NCBI GenBank assembly: GCA_965214285.1
Contig: OZ243946.1
Coordinates: forward strand, 1 to 64,000
From: G963422745 sp965214285
Lineage (GTDB): Bacteria; Actinomycetota; Acidimicrobiia; Acidimicrobiales; Aldehydirespiratoraceae
Direction: 5' to 3'
Length of the DNA: 64,000 bases
Positions 26,605 through 34,411 of the stretch are shown here, piece by piece. Position numbers and translations under genes: made by a program. Below the pieces are notes generated by a model, which saw only the letters and a program-made list of their open reading frames with translations, made no database searches and had not been told where the DNA came from. Position 1 is the first letter of the stretch. Every line of letters starts with the position of its first letter.

Positions 26605-28473
26605 TCAGGGGTCGGGGCCGTCTCGGCTGCGGGTTGCGGCGGCGGGGGTCTTGCCGGCGGCGACGCTGTCGCGTGTTCTGCCGTCCCGGTTGCCGGTCGC
26701 GCCGGCCGGGTTCGAGTCGTCGCCCGAGCTGCGCCTCACGCTGGTCGAGTTCGGGGCATCGCCTGGGCTTTGCTTCGTTCCGGTCGTGCCGGGGCCTTCC
26801 CGGCTGCCGTGCCTGCCGGTCGGGCTGAGGTTCTCGGATGAGACACCGTTGCTCTTGCCGGTCGTGGCGGGGCTGCAGCCGACGGTGGTCCGGCCTTGCC
26901 GGTTCTGGCCCTCGCCGTGGCTGCGGTTGGTGTCCGTGGGGCTGGGGATCTCGCCGACGGGGATGCGGTGTTGGAAGCCGCTGCTGTTCATGGCGATGGT
27001 GCCCTGGGTGCCGCTAGCGGCGCGGTTGTTCTTGCGGGTCTTGCTGTTCTTCTTGGCGGGCTTGTTGCGGCGGCGGGGTTGGCGGCCGTTGCGTTGGTCT
27101 TGGTCGTGGTGGTGTTGGCGATGACACGGCCCGCAGAGTGCTTGGAGGTTGTCGATGTCGGTGGGTCCGCCGTGTTCCCATTCGACGATGTGGTGGATGT
27201 CAGCCATGTGCAAGGGGGCGCCGCAGCGGACGCAGCCTTTGTCGCGCACGGCGATGGCGAGCCGCTGGGCGGCGTTGGGGGTGCGGGTGGCGGTGCCGAG
27301 CCACAGGGCTCGGCCGTCGCCGCCGAAGATCATGCCCGCCACCGCGGTGTCGGGCGACAGCCGCTCGAGGACGGCCGGCGGGACGGGGCCGGTGCCGAGT
27401 ATCTCGCAGACGCCGTCGGGGTTGCGGCCGTCAAAGAGGCCGATGTCTGCGGTGATGATCAACTGAGGCCGCCCGCTGCCCTTGCCGCCGCTGGTGGCGG
27501 GGAGGGGCTTGTGGCTGAGAGCGTCGAGGCCGGTGATCGTCTCCAACAGCGCATCAGCCATCCGCTGGGGCCCGGTGCGGGCCGCGGTGTTGCCGTTGCG
27601 GCTGTCGGTGCGCCACAGCCTGTCGGCGTGGGTCTGCACGGCCTGGGCGAGCAGGCCGTGGCTGACCGGGTCCAGCTCAGCGTGCAAGATCCCCATCCCC
27701 GAATCACGATCCTTGCCCAGCGAAGCCCGCCGTGCGTTGCGCTGACGCTTCAACTCAGCCTCACCACGATCCCGAGAGGCCTTCAACTCGGCGCGCTTGG
27801 CGTCACCGGCGAACACATCCGCAGGCTTCGACTCAGCCAGGCCCAACAGCGCCTCGTCGTTGTCGACCGCGGATGCGCCGGCGGTCTGCGCGGTGTTGAC
27901 CAGCGCCGCGGCGTGGTCGATCGTGAAACCGCCCTCTGCGAGCCTCTTCTTCGTGTTCGGCATCGCCGCCAGGCCCTGCGCGACCTTGGCCAACCGGCTG
28001 GCGTCGCGCTTGGACTTGCCGGTCTGCTCTGAGATCACCCCAGCAGCACGCCCCGGGGTGGTCAACGCGGCGATTTCCGCGGTGATGTCACACATCGCCG
28101 CGTCCAGACTCCCCTGCAAGCTCTTCGCCGCCCCAGCCGCAGCACGCAGCTCCCCCAAAGAACGCCCGCCAGGCTCGACTTGGCGCACCAGAACCTCAGC
28201 CCGCCCGAACAGCTCCACCGCACCCCCGTCAGCCGGGCCAGCAGCACCCGCCGCACCAGCAGCCCGACCACCGGCCAGGCCAAGGTCGGGCTTGGTCCGG
28301 CCATCGCCAGGCAGAGTCAGGGCCTGGGCTTGGCCGTCAGCGGCTCGGCCGCCGGCCTCGCCTGCCGGAGCGGCGGCCAGGTCAGGCTGGTCGATGGCAG
28401 GGTCGGTCGGATCAGCCGCCGCGCCAGCGGGATCGAGGTCCAAAGCCTCGAACGGAATCGAGAGATCATTCAT
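26605..28473 (-). CDS. 13E12-type DUF222/HNH endonuclease, copy 1
   Basis: 622 residues. An Ala/Pro/Gly-rich N-terminus (about 85 residues) is followed by the helical DUF222 region (RAEVLVRQVEPGGRSLGEL, LTTPGRAAGVISEQTGKSKR) and then an HNH nuclease (GCVRCGAPLHMADIHHIVEW, NLQALCGPCHRQHHH). A ~150-residue Arg/Gly/Ser/Thr-rich tail follows. Actinobacterial 13E12-repeat proteins share this DUF222-HNH layout and are often multicopy. A second, closely similar copy lies inverted at 54792. ATG 28473 is chosen from the conserved TAGGAT-N7-ATG cassette; it overlaps the stop of the upstream leader frame by ATGA. Confidence 0.88.
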   Translation of the reverse strand: MNDLSIPFEALDLDPAGAAADPTDPAIDQPDLAAAPAGEAGGRAADGQAQALTLPGDGRTKPDLGLAGGRAAGAAGAAGPADGGAVELFGRAEVLVRQVEPGGRSLGELRAAAGAAKSLQGSLDAAMCDITAEIAALTTPGRAAGVISEQTGKSKRDASRLAKVAQGLAAMPNTKKRLAEGGFTIDHAAALVNTAQTAGASAVDNDEALLGLAESKPADVFAGDAKRAELKASRDRGEAELKRQRNARRASLGKDRDSGMGILHAELDPVSHGLLAQAVQTHADRLWRTDSRNGNTAARTGPQRMADALLETITGLDALSHKPLPATSGGKGSGRPQLIITADIGLFDGRNPDGVCEILGTGPVPPAVLERLSPDTAVAGMIFGGDGRALWLGTATRTPNAAQRLAIAVRDKGCVRCGAPLHMADIHHIVEWEHGGPTDIDNLQALCGPCHRQHHHDQDQRNGRQPRRRNKPAKKNSKTRKNNRAASGTQGTIAMNSSGFQHRIPVGEIPSPTDTNRSHGEGQNRQGRTTVGCSPATTGKSNGVSSENLSPTGRHGSREGPGTTGTKQSPGDAPNSTSVRRSSGDDSNPAGATGNRDGRTRDSVAAGKTPAAATRSRDGPDP

Positions 28474-28919
28474 GCTGCACATCCTATCAGCATAACATGA
28501 CAATTACACCTGTTGGTGAAAACTGATCGAGATTGACTTGGCCCAGCCTGCCCGAGCACGCCGGACAAGCCACCGGCGGGCCCGGTCCGGCCATTCGCAG
28601 GCAGTGTCCGGCCCGGGGCCGAGACGGCTAGGCCAGCGGCCGAGCCGTCCGGATCGAGGGCCGAGGCCACGGACGGATTCGAGAGGTTATTCATGTCGAG
28701 CACTCTATCGGATGGGTGTGACACCTTCAACGCCTGTTCACGAAATCCGCAGCACATCAGTGCTGACTGCACTTCCCGACCCTGCCAGCAGAACACGGGG
28801 CCTTGCCCATCTACCCCACCCTCGGGCACAGCCAAACCCCAGGCCGCACCAGCAGCACCAGCAGCCAGACCGGCCAGATCAAGGGCCAAAAGCCCAGGCG
28901 AACTCAGGTGGTCGTTCAT
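28470..28919 (-). CDS. Leader reading frame upstream of HNH copy 1 (two N-terminal modules)
   Basis: 149-codon Ala/Gly/Pro-rich frame made of two successive modules, MNDHLSSPGLLALDLAG... and, in frame at ATG 28694, MNNLSNPSVASALDPDG.... Each resembles the first residues of the HNH protein itself (MNDLSIPFEALDLDPAG). It ends in CNCHVMLIGCAA with its TGA overlapping the HNH ATG. The same architecture precedes HNH copy 2. Whether it is translated, or is a relic of tandem gene-start duplication, cannot be told from sequence. Confidence 0.5.
   Translation of the reverse strand: MNDHLSSPGLLALDLAGLAAGAAGAAWGLAVPEGGVDGQGPVFCWQGREVQSALMCCGFREQALKVSHPSDRVLDMNNLSNPSVASALDPDGSAAGLAVSAPGRTLPANGRTGPAGGLSGVLGQAGPSQSRSVFTNRCNCHVMLIGCAA
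28474..28509 (-). promoter_or_regulatory. Promoter cassette 3a (HNH copy 1)
   Basis: Minus strand: TAGGAT (28486-28481) ends 7 nt before ATG 28473. A 17-bp spacer precedes it, with GTGTAA at the -35 position (28509-28504). The A/T-richer upstream part, including CACCAACAGGTGT, is nearly identical to cassette 3b at 54.75 kb. Confidence 0.6.
28695..28730 (-). promoter_or_regulatory. Promoter cassette 2a
   Basis: Minus strand: TTGAAG (-35), a 17-bp spacer beginning GTGTCACA, then TAGAGT ending 7 nt before ATG 28694. Matches cassette 2b (54457-54492) in every element. Confidence 0.6.
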
Positions 28920-28955
28920 GGGCCAGACCCTATTCAAGGGGTGTGACACTCTCTG
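28920..28955 (-). promoter_or_regulatory. Promoter cassette 1a
   Basis: Minus strand: GTGTCACA starts a 17-bp spacer, then TAGGGT, then CTGGCCC, then ATG 28919. The stretch from GAGAGTGTCACACC to ATGAACGA is almost identical to cassette 1b at 54.22 kb. Confidence 0.6.
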
Positions 28956-29084
28956 CGCCTGCCCTATATCCGATGCCCACAGGCGCGCTCCGACAGACCT
29001 GCCTGTCCCCGATCACCCCCGCACAGGCCACAAACCGGGACCCAAGGCCCGGCCGTCCGCCAGGATCTGCGGCGCCTCCGGCCC

Positions 29085-29347
29085 GGCGAGGGGTTCGGCT
29101 ATCACGCCTGCACCCAGGGAGTGCTGCTCGGGGAGCTGGTGCGCCGGGGACGGGGCAGACGATGGGCGACTGGCTGCGCGCCGAGGTGACCGGCCCGCTG
29201 GGCATCGACTTCCACATCGGCGTGCCTGCGGATGCCCTGGGCCGGGTGGCCGAGACCGTCACCGCAGACATGCTCGACGGACACGCCAGCGGCGGCCGCG
29301 CCTTCAGGCTGATCTACGCCGTCCACCAAGGGCGAGCCGCGCTCTGA
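29085..29347 (+). pseudogene. Beta-lactamase-like serine hydrolase fragment, frameshifted
   Basis: Two frames together give a piece of a class-C-beta-lactamase/esterase-type protein. GFGYHACTQGVLLGELVRR lies in one frame and DWLRAEVTGPLGIDFHIGVP in another, with the shift near 29145-29165. The family motif WLxxEVxGPLGLDFxIGLP is recognisable. The N-terminal part with the catalytic SxxK and the C-terminus are absent. It abuts the HNH leader region. Confidence 0.6.
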
Positions 29348-29411
29348 CAGCCGACGCGGTTGCCGCGTCGGTCGGCGTGGGCAGCCGGCGGTGTACTGAC
29401 CGGTCCCGGGG

Positions 29412-29795
29412 TCAGCGGCGGAGGGAGCGCAGGGTCTTGGGCACGGCGGTGAACAGGGCCAGGAACAGCCCTGCTGCCAGCCCGACCGCCAGCACGAAAC
29501 CAACCCCGCCGGCGGGCTGATCGGCCATGAGCTCGGTGGGTGTCCGTTGGCCGGCCACGGCGAAGCTGGCCGCCGCCAGGGCGACGGTGCCCAGACCGAG
29601 CTCGACCACGCCGAACAGCGCAGCCGCGGTGGTGGCCGACGGCGTGAGGCCGCCCGAGACAGGCCTGACCGGAAGCCCGAGCGACTCGAACAGGCCCGCG
29701 GCGCTCGATGGCCGGGCGATCTTGGCCGCGCCTGCAACGATCAACAGCACCGCCGCTGCCGCATGCAAGACGACGAGGATCGCCATGGGCCTCAT
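29412..29795 (-). CDS. MauE/DoxX-like small membrane protein
   Basis: 127 residues with about four hydrophobic helices. The first is AILVVLHAAAAVLLIVAGAA followed by KIARP, the pattern of MauE/DoxX-type quinone or thioredoxin-partner membrane proteins. The start could be either of two Met codons three residues apart. Stand-alone; no redox partner gene is adjacent. The family call is tentative. Confidence 0.55.
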   Translation of the reverse strand: MRPMAILVVLHAAAAVLLIVAGAAKIARPSSAAGLFESLGLPVRPVSGGLTPSATTAAALFGVVELGLGTVALAAASFAVAGQRTPTELMADQPAGGVGFVLAVGLAAGLFLALFTAVPKTLRSLRR

Positions 29796-29863
29796 CCTAC
29801 GGTCGGGCCGTCTGCCAGGGCGCTGTCGCCGTAATCCGACCATGGCCGCAATACGGTGCCTGC

Positions 29864-30109
29864 ATGGCTCACAAGACGACGATCAACCTGGACGACGAGA
29901 CGGAGGCGGCGCTCGCCGAGCTGGTGAAGCTGGACGGCACCAAGACGCTGGCCATCAAGAGGTCTGTGCTTGAGCAGGCCAAACGTCGCCGCCGCAGTCG
30001 GGCGTTGGTCGAGATGATCGAAGAATGGGAGGCCGAAGAAGGCCCCATCAGTCCTGACCATACGCGCTGGGCCAACGAGGTGCTCGACCGGCAAGGCGTC
30101 CCCCGTTGA
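29864..30109 (+). CDS. VapB-like antitoxin
   Basis: 81 residues. The N-terminal MAHKTTINLDDETEAAL is a short DNA-binding domain of the ribbon-helix-helix kind. An Arg-rich helix and an acidic C-terminus (EEWEAEEGPISPDHTRW) that would wrap the toxin follow. TACGGT lies 6 nt before the ATG, consistent with leaderless transcription. The stop overlaps the vapC TTG start (TTGA). Confidence 0.85.
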   Translation: MAHKTTINLDDETEAALAELVKLDGTKTLAIKRSVLEQAKRRRRSRALVEMIEEWEAEEGPISPDHTRWANEVLDRQGVPR

Positions 30110-30459
30110 TCATCGACGCCGGACCCTTCATCGTCGGCTGCGACAACCTCGACTCCCGACTGTGGTCCATCATCAAGGAGGCAGGCCAGCGAGGCGAAGT
30201 CCTGCACACCACGCACCCTGTGCTCCCACAGGTCTGGCGTGACCCGCCGCGACAGGCGAACCTGTCCAGAGCGCTTCGTCGCATCGACATCCACCCTCTT
30301 GACGAGTCCGTGAGCGTCGGGCGCAGGCTGGCGGCCAGTGGGACCACAGACGTCGTCGACGCTCACCTCGCAGTAGTTGCCGAAGACCTCGACACGTTCA
30401 TCCTCACCTCAGACCCCAAGGACATGACGGCGCTCGGCGCCCGCTTCGAGATTTACTGA
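30106..30459 (+). CDS. VapC-like PIN-domain ribonuclease toxin
   Basis: 117 residues. The PIN fold starts MIIDAGPF (metal-binding Asp4), with later acidic residues in DVVDAHLAVVAEDLDTFILT and SDPKDM. PIN toxins cleave tRNA or rRNA. The TTG start is forced by the four-base overlap with the antitoxin and by Asp4 placement. Confidence 0.87.
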   Translation: MIIDAGPFIVGCDNLDSRLWSIIKEAGQRGEVLHTTHPVLPQVWRDPPRQANLSRALRRIDIHPLDESVSVGRRLAASGTTDVVDAHLAVVAEDLDTFILTSDPKDMTALGARFEIY

Positions 30460-30509
30460 CCGACCGTCGACATAGCGCTCAAGGCGAGCAAGTCGTGTGC
30501 GGCGGAGGA

Positions 30510-30705
30510 GCCGGGAACGAGTCGGCGGTCAGGCGTGAAGCCGGTTGGAGGCAGCCTCGTAGGCTTCCAGCGCCTCGTTGTAGGCGTCAACGAGCGGCTG
30601 TGCCGCATCCTTGAGCGCCCGGAACCGTGCGTAGGCCGCCTGGTGGGCGTCCACCAGGTCCGGGTCGCGCAGGCACGGCCAGTCCCTTTCCGGCACGCCG
30701 GCGGC
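30510..30705 (-). pseudogene. Duplicated 3' fragment of the coiled-coil protein gene
   Basis: About 195 bp nearly identical to 33246-33439, the last ~60 codons of the coiled-coil protein gene. The match includes AAGVPERDWPCLRDPDLVDA and the end ALEAYE..NRLHA. Homology stops abruptly at 30705 and shortly before the shared stop context. It is in the same orientation as the parent, 2.7 kb away, with the exonuclease and channel genes between. Confidence 0.8.
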
Positions 30706-30753
30706 CCGTCGCCCTGCCATCGGACGAGCGCTCCCGCCGCTCGCATTCGACGC

Positions 30754-32037
30754 TCACTCCGCGGAGACCCCGATGGTGCTCCAGAAAACGGGCTCTGCCA
30801 TCACCCGTACCCCGTATCCGTGGGCCTTGCGCATCTTGTGGGACTGCGTGTCGGGGTCGGCCACTACGAGCAGGTCGACGGTCTTGGTCACGCCCTTGCG
30901 CACAGTCAGCCCGTTCTGCTCGGCAAGCTCCTGGGCTTTCGCCCTGGTGATGCGCTCCCCATTGAGCCGACCCTCCAGTTCTCCGGTGAAGCACACCGAG
31001 AGTCCGGCGAGCGTGTGCGCGGGCGGCGAAGAAGGCCGATTCTGGGCAGTATTGATGCGCCGCTCGGCCTCTTGTGCGTCGATGCCCAAGAGCCGGCCGA
31101 CCATCCGCAGGTCGCTGCGTTCCATGTCGGTGATCACGTGATCGGCCATGGCGGCGTCGAGCAGATCGTCGAAGTACCTGTCGTGAACCTGGAGCACCTG
31201 CTCGGCGCCCAGCCCCCACTCGGCCGCGATCTCGGCCAGGTTCTGAGCCTCCATGTCGGTGAGCCGACGGTCCTCCAATGCCAGGTCGAGAACTGCCATG
31301 TAGGCGGTGGTGTCGGCGTCCTGGTCTTCAGCATCGGAGAGCCGGTCGACCAGACCCATCAGGTAGGTGCCCTGCGCCTCGACCCGACGGGTGCTCTCGC
31401 CGCGCTGGTGACGGCGGCCCGAAGGGGCGACTCGGGGCACTCGGGGCCAAGTGAGCGGGGTGTCGGTGATGTCTGAGAGTCGCCGCATTCCGAACTCGGA
31501 TGCAGCTATGCCGAGGTATCCCGTGAGGAGCTGAGCCGTGGCTCTTGCGTCTCCCAGAGCCGCATGGGCGTCGGGGTGGGCAATGCCGATCTGCTCGCAG
31601 CAGGCACCGAGCTTGCGGCTGTGCCTGCCTGGGATCAGTTCCCTGCTGAAAGCCAGCGTGCACAGCGACGGCATCTCGGGAAGCTCCGTCTGCGCCCGCT
31701 CGAACTCGGCTCGGAGGAATCTGAGGTCGAACGAGAGGTTGTGGCCCACGAGCACAGAGTCTTGGACTTCCTCCAGGATGTCCCCGATCAGCTCCGAGAA
31801 CTGCGGAGCCCCGATGACGTCGCCTGCTGCGATGCCGTGGATGTACGTGGGGCCGATGTCACGGGCGGGGTCGACCAGCGTGGACCATTCCGAGAGCACG
31901 GTGCCGTCGCCGAGCGTGCGGACCACGCCCAGCTCGACTACCCGATCGTTGCGCGGATACAGCCCCGTGGTTTCCACGTCCACGACGCAGAAGGCCTGGT
32001 CCTGCCAGCGGTTGTGCCTGTTGCCGAAGATGCCCAC
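30754..32037 (-). CDS. DnaQ-like DEDDh exonuclease with C-terminal BRCT domain
   Basis: 427 residues. N-terminal 3'-5' exonuclease with DVETTG (Asp20, Glu22), GHNLSFDLRFL and HAALGDARAT supplying the DEDDh residues. The middle (about 230-330) is a helical acidic TerB-like region (LTDMEAQNLAEIAAEWGLG). The C-terminus is a BRCT domain (LAGLSVCFTGELEGRLNGER, TKTVDLLVVADPDTQSHK). Polymerase-III-epsilon-related proteins with BRCT are common in actinobacteria and are linked to DNA repair. GAGGAAG precedes the ATG. Confidence 0.88.
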   Translation of the reverse strand: MGIFGNRHNRWQDQAFCVVDVETTGLYPRNDRVVELGVVRTLGDGTVLSEWSTLVDPARDIGPTYIHGIAAGDVIGAPQFSELIGDILEEVQDSVLVGHNLSFDLRFLRAEFERAQTELPEMPSLCTLAFSRELIPGRHSRKLGACCEQIGIAHPDAHAALGDARATAQLLTGYLGIAASEFGMRRLSDITDTPLTWPRVPRVAPSGRRHQRGESTRRVEAQGTYLMGLVDRLSDAEDQDADTTAYMAVLDLALEDRRLTDMEAQNLAEIAAEWGLGAEQVLQVHDRYFDDLLDAAMADHVITDMERSDLRMVGRLLGIDAQEAERRINTAQNRPSSPPAHTLAGLSVCFTGELEGRLNGERITRAKAQELAEQNGLTVRKGVTKTVDLLVVADPDTQSHKMRKAHGYGVRVMAEPVFWSTIGVSAE

Positions 32038-32147
32038 CGGCTGCTCGCTTCCTCAGTTGCGGCGGTGACGGGCCTGCGATGCCGACGAGGCCGCTGCCGG
32101 TGCGACCGACCGGAGCGCCCACTGGCGGACGGCTTGCGGCGGCCGCC

Positions 32148-32948
32148 TCACGAGGTCGGCTCTGCGGCGCTCAGATCGTGCCCGCAGTTCGGGCACCGAT
32201 CTGCTGTCGACTCGTCAACGGCTGCCTGACGCGTGTCCTGGCTGAAGCGCGCCGACCCGTTGGCCGTGATGAGGCCGAACAACGACACGCCGCAGACGAT
32301 CAGCACGACAGCAGCAGCCCGAGCGGTCGTGGTCGTGGGTCTCAGGTCTTCCGCGGCTGCCTCCGTGACGGTCGAGGCCGACCACCACAAAACGTCGGAG
32401 AACGAGTCGATGTTGCCGTCCGCCGAGTCCCGCTCGGCGACGTAGACGGAGACGATCGCAGCAGCCGAGAGGCAGATGCAGGACACCAGCAGGCCCTTGC
32501 CGCGCAGCGCCCTCCACATGTTCGTCAAGTGCGTCGCCGCCTTGTGGGCGACGACCAGCATGCGCACCGTCCGCAGCACCCGCACCGCACGAATCGCCCG
32601 AAAGGGCCGGAAGTACGGCACCACCGACAGCACCACGATGGCGACATCGAACCAGTGCTGCGTGAGATAACGGCGCCGTGAGCCCTCCACCAGGAGCAAG
32701 GCGACGACAAGATCGACGGCGAACGCCCCGACGATCAACCAACCTGCCAGGTACGCCCAGGCATGGCTGTTCTCGATCAGCAGCAGCGGCAGGCTGGCCG
32801 CCGCCAGCACGAAGGCAACAGGCTCAGACAAGCGGGTGTAGCGCTCCAGCGCACTCCGCTGCACGGGCGCATCCTCCGCACGGCCTGTTGCCGCGGATTC
32901 CTCGACGGTGCTCACGGCAGGCTCACCAACCGCGCGCTCGCGGTCCAT
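32148..32948 (-). CDS. Voltage-sensor ion-channel protein with non-canonical selectivity filter
   Basis: 266 residues, six hydrophobic segments in the S1-S6 order of a voltage-gated potassium channel. The Arg-repeat S4 is RPFRAIRAVRVLRTVR (about 114-129). The pore region WWSASTVTEAAAEDLRPTT (about 188-206) aligns without gaps to the usual WWALVTTTTVGYGDVVPTT, but TVGYGD is replaced by EAAAED. S6 is AAAVVLIVCGVSLFGLITAN. A CPNCGHDL half-ribbon closes the protein. Potassium selectivity is therefore doubtful; another cation selectivity or a regulatory role is possible. Confidence 0.75.
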   Translation of the reverse strand: MDRERAVGEPAVSTVEESAATGRAEDAPVQRSALERYTRLSEPVAFVLAAASLPLLLIENSHAWAYLAGWLIVGAFAVDLVVALLLVEGSRRRYLTQHWFDVAIVVLSVVPYFRPFRAIRAVRVLRTVRMLVVAHKAATHLTNMWRALRGKGLLVSCICLSAAAIVSVYVAERDSADGNIDSFSDVLWWSASTVTEAAAEDLRPTTTTARAAAVVLIVCGVSLFGLITANGSARFSQDTRQAAVDESTADRCPNCGHDLSAAEPTS

Positions 32949-33262
32949 CGTTCGTGGTTCGCCATTGCGATCTCCCCGGTTGAGTGCTGCTACCCCGGTG
33001 CAGCCGCCCTAAAGGTAGCGACCATTGACGCCGCCGCGACCCCCGAGATCCGACATCAGCGAGCCGAGGAGTCGCTGGGCCCTCAGACGCTCAGCCGGCT
33101 CCGCGGTCCGCGGCCCGACCGGCCAGGCCGGCCCCCTCCCGGCTGTGGGTCGTCCGTGCGGTCTGTGGCGGTCGTCGGCTGAGCCGTCCGGGCCTGAGCC
33201 GGCGGGTTGCCGATGACCGTGCGTCAGCCGGTCTCCGGTACAGCCGGGAACGGGCCTGGCGG
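32949..33262. other. Spacer, no gene seen
   Basis: 314 bp of G/C-rich sequence between the channel gene and the coiled-coil protein gene. Part of the direct repeat (33246 onward) enters its right end. No promoter or RNA could be identified. Confidence 0.4.
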
Positions 33263-34255
33263 TCAGGCGTGGAGCCTGTTGTAGGCCTCCTCGTAGGCTT
33301 CCAGCGCCTCGTTGTAGGCGTCGACGAGAGGCTGTGCCGCGTCCTTGAGCGCCCGGAACCGTGCGTAGGCCGCCTGGTGGGCGTCCACCAGGTCCGGGTC
33401 GCGCAGGCACGGCCAGTCCCTTTCCGGCACGCCGGCGGCGATGAGCTCCGCTCGCATCTCGTCTGCCCGCCTCTTGATCGCTCGTATCGCTGCGTTGACC
33501 TCGTCCAGAGCTTCCGCCTTCTCGCGATTCGCCGTCGCCATGGCGGCTTGTGCCTGTTGCAGGGCTGCCTTGGCTGCGTCGTATGCGATGGTCTCGGGCG
33601 TGGGCAGCGTCGTCGTCGTCACGGGCACCGTGGTCGGAGGCACCGTGGTCGGAGGCGCAGTCGTCGGGGGCGCCGTGGTCGGCGGCGCGGCGGTAGTCGG
33701 CGCCTGTGGCGAAGAGTTGCTCGGCCCCGGATCGGGCGCAGCCGCAGACGACGGCGCAGGCACCGTCGTCGGGGGCTCAGGGGTCGGCGCAGGCGGCTGC
33801 GGCGCGCTGCGCGCCTCAGGGGCCGGAGCCGACTCGCCGGCATCGGCCTCGCCCGCATCCGCCTCCGGCGCGTCAGCCTCAGCAGTGTCAGCCTCCGGCG
33901 CGTCAGCCTCAGCAGTGCCAGCCTCGCCCGCATCCGCCTCAGCAGTGTCGGCCTCGCCCGCATCCGCCTCGGCTGTGTCGGCCTCGCCCGCATCCGCCTC
34001 GGCAGTGTCGGCCTCTGCGGAGTCCGGGGCGGTCTGGCCCTGCGACGACCGCTGAGCGGCCTGGTGCTCCTCAAGCGCTTCGTCGATGGAGCGCTGGATG
34101 ATCGTCGCGGCAGGGCTGTCGTGGTTGACGAACAGGCCGCTGCCGGCAGCGGCGACGCCGATCGACAGAGCCAGCGCAGACGCAACAGCGACAGCAAGCG
34201 CCGCGAGCATCTTGGCGGGGGTGGATGGTCTACTCCTGTTGGGGTGATTCTTCAT
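33263..34255 (-). CDS. Membrane-anchored or secreted repeat protein with coiled-coil C-terminus
   Basis: 330 residues from ATG 34255. N-terminal hydrophobic segment LAALAVAVASALALSIGVAA (signal peptide or anchor), then a helical stretch. About six copies of an AEADAGEADT-type acidic repeat follow, then a Pro/Thr linker (PPTTAPPTTVPPTT). The C-terminal coiled coil runs from YDAAKAALQQAQAAM to the end. Ala/Glu/Asp and Pro/Thr runs suggest an extracytoplasmic spacer. TACCGT lies 7 nt before the ATG. The last 60 codons are duplicated at 30510. Function unknown. Confidence 0.7.
   Translation of the reverse strand: MKNHPNRSRPSTPAKMLAALAVAVASALALSIGVAAAGSGLFVNHDSPAATIIQRSIDEALEEHQAAQRSSQGQTAPDSAEADTAEADAGEADTAEADAGEADTAEADAGEAGTAEADAPEADTAEADAPEADAGEADAGESAPAPEARSAPQPPAPTPEPPTTVPAPSSAAAPDPGPSNSSPQAPTTAAPPTTAPPTTAPPTTVPPTTVPVTTTTLPTPETIAYDAAKAALQQAQAAMATANREKAEALDEVNAAIRAIKRRADEMRAELIAAGVPERDWPCLRDPDLVDAHQAAYARFRALKDAAQPLVDAYNEALEAYEEAYNRLHA
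33835..34020. repeat. Coding tandem repeats for the acidic EADAGEADT region
   Basis: 30-bp and 15-bp related units (plus strand TCGGCCTCGCCCGCATCCGC type) repeated about six times with small variations. Likely prone to length change by slippage. Confidence 0.75.
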
Positions 34256-34294
34256 GGCAAGCACGGTAGCACTCCTTCGGCCACTGGACGAATT

Positions 34295-34327
34295 GCTTAC
34301 GACGTACACCTTACAGCGTATGTAAGC
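34295..34327. promoter_or_regulatory. Inverted repeat upstream of the coiled-coil protein gene
   Basis: GCTTAC (34295-34300) and GTAAGC (34322-34327) flank an A/T-rich core containing a third TTAC copy, 40 bp before the gene. A possible operator. Confidence 0.4.
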
Positions 34328-34411
34328 GCCGCGCAACAACTCCGACGCCCGACGAGTGGACCGCGAACAGAGCACCCTCGGAGCCATCGTCGCGCCGACC
34401 GGCCGCGGTCG

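Noticed and set aside
30754..32037. DnaQ-BRCT protein as the replicative polymerase III epsilon subunit
   Set aside because: BRCT and TerB-like additions and the accessory context suggest a repair-type paralogue rather than the replisome subunit.
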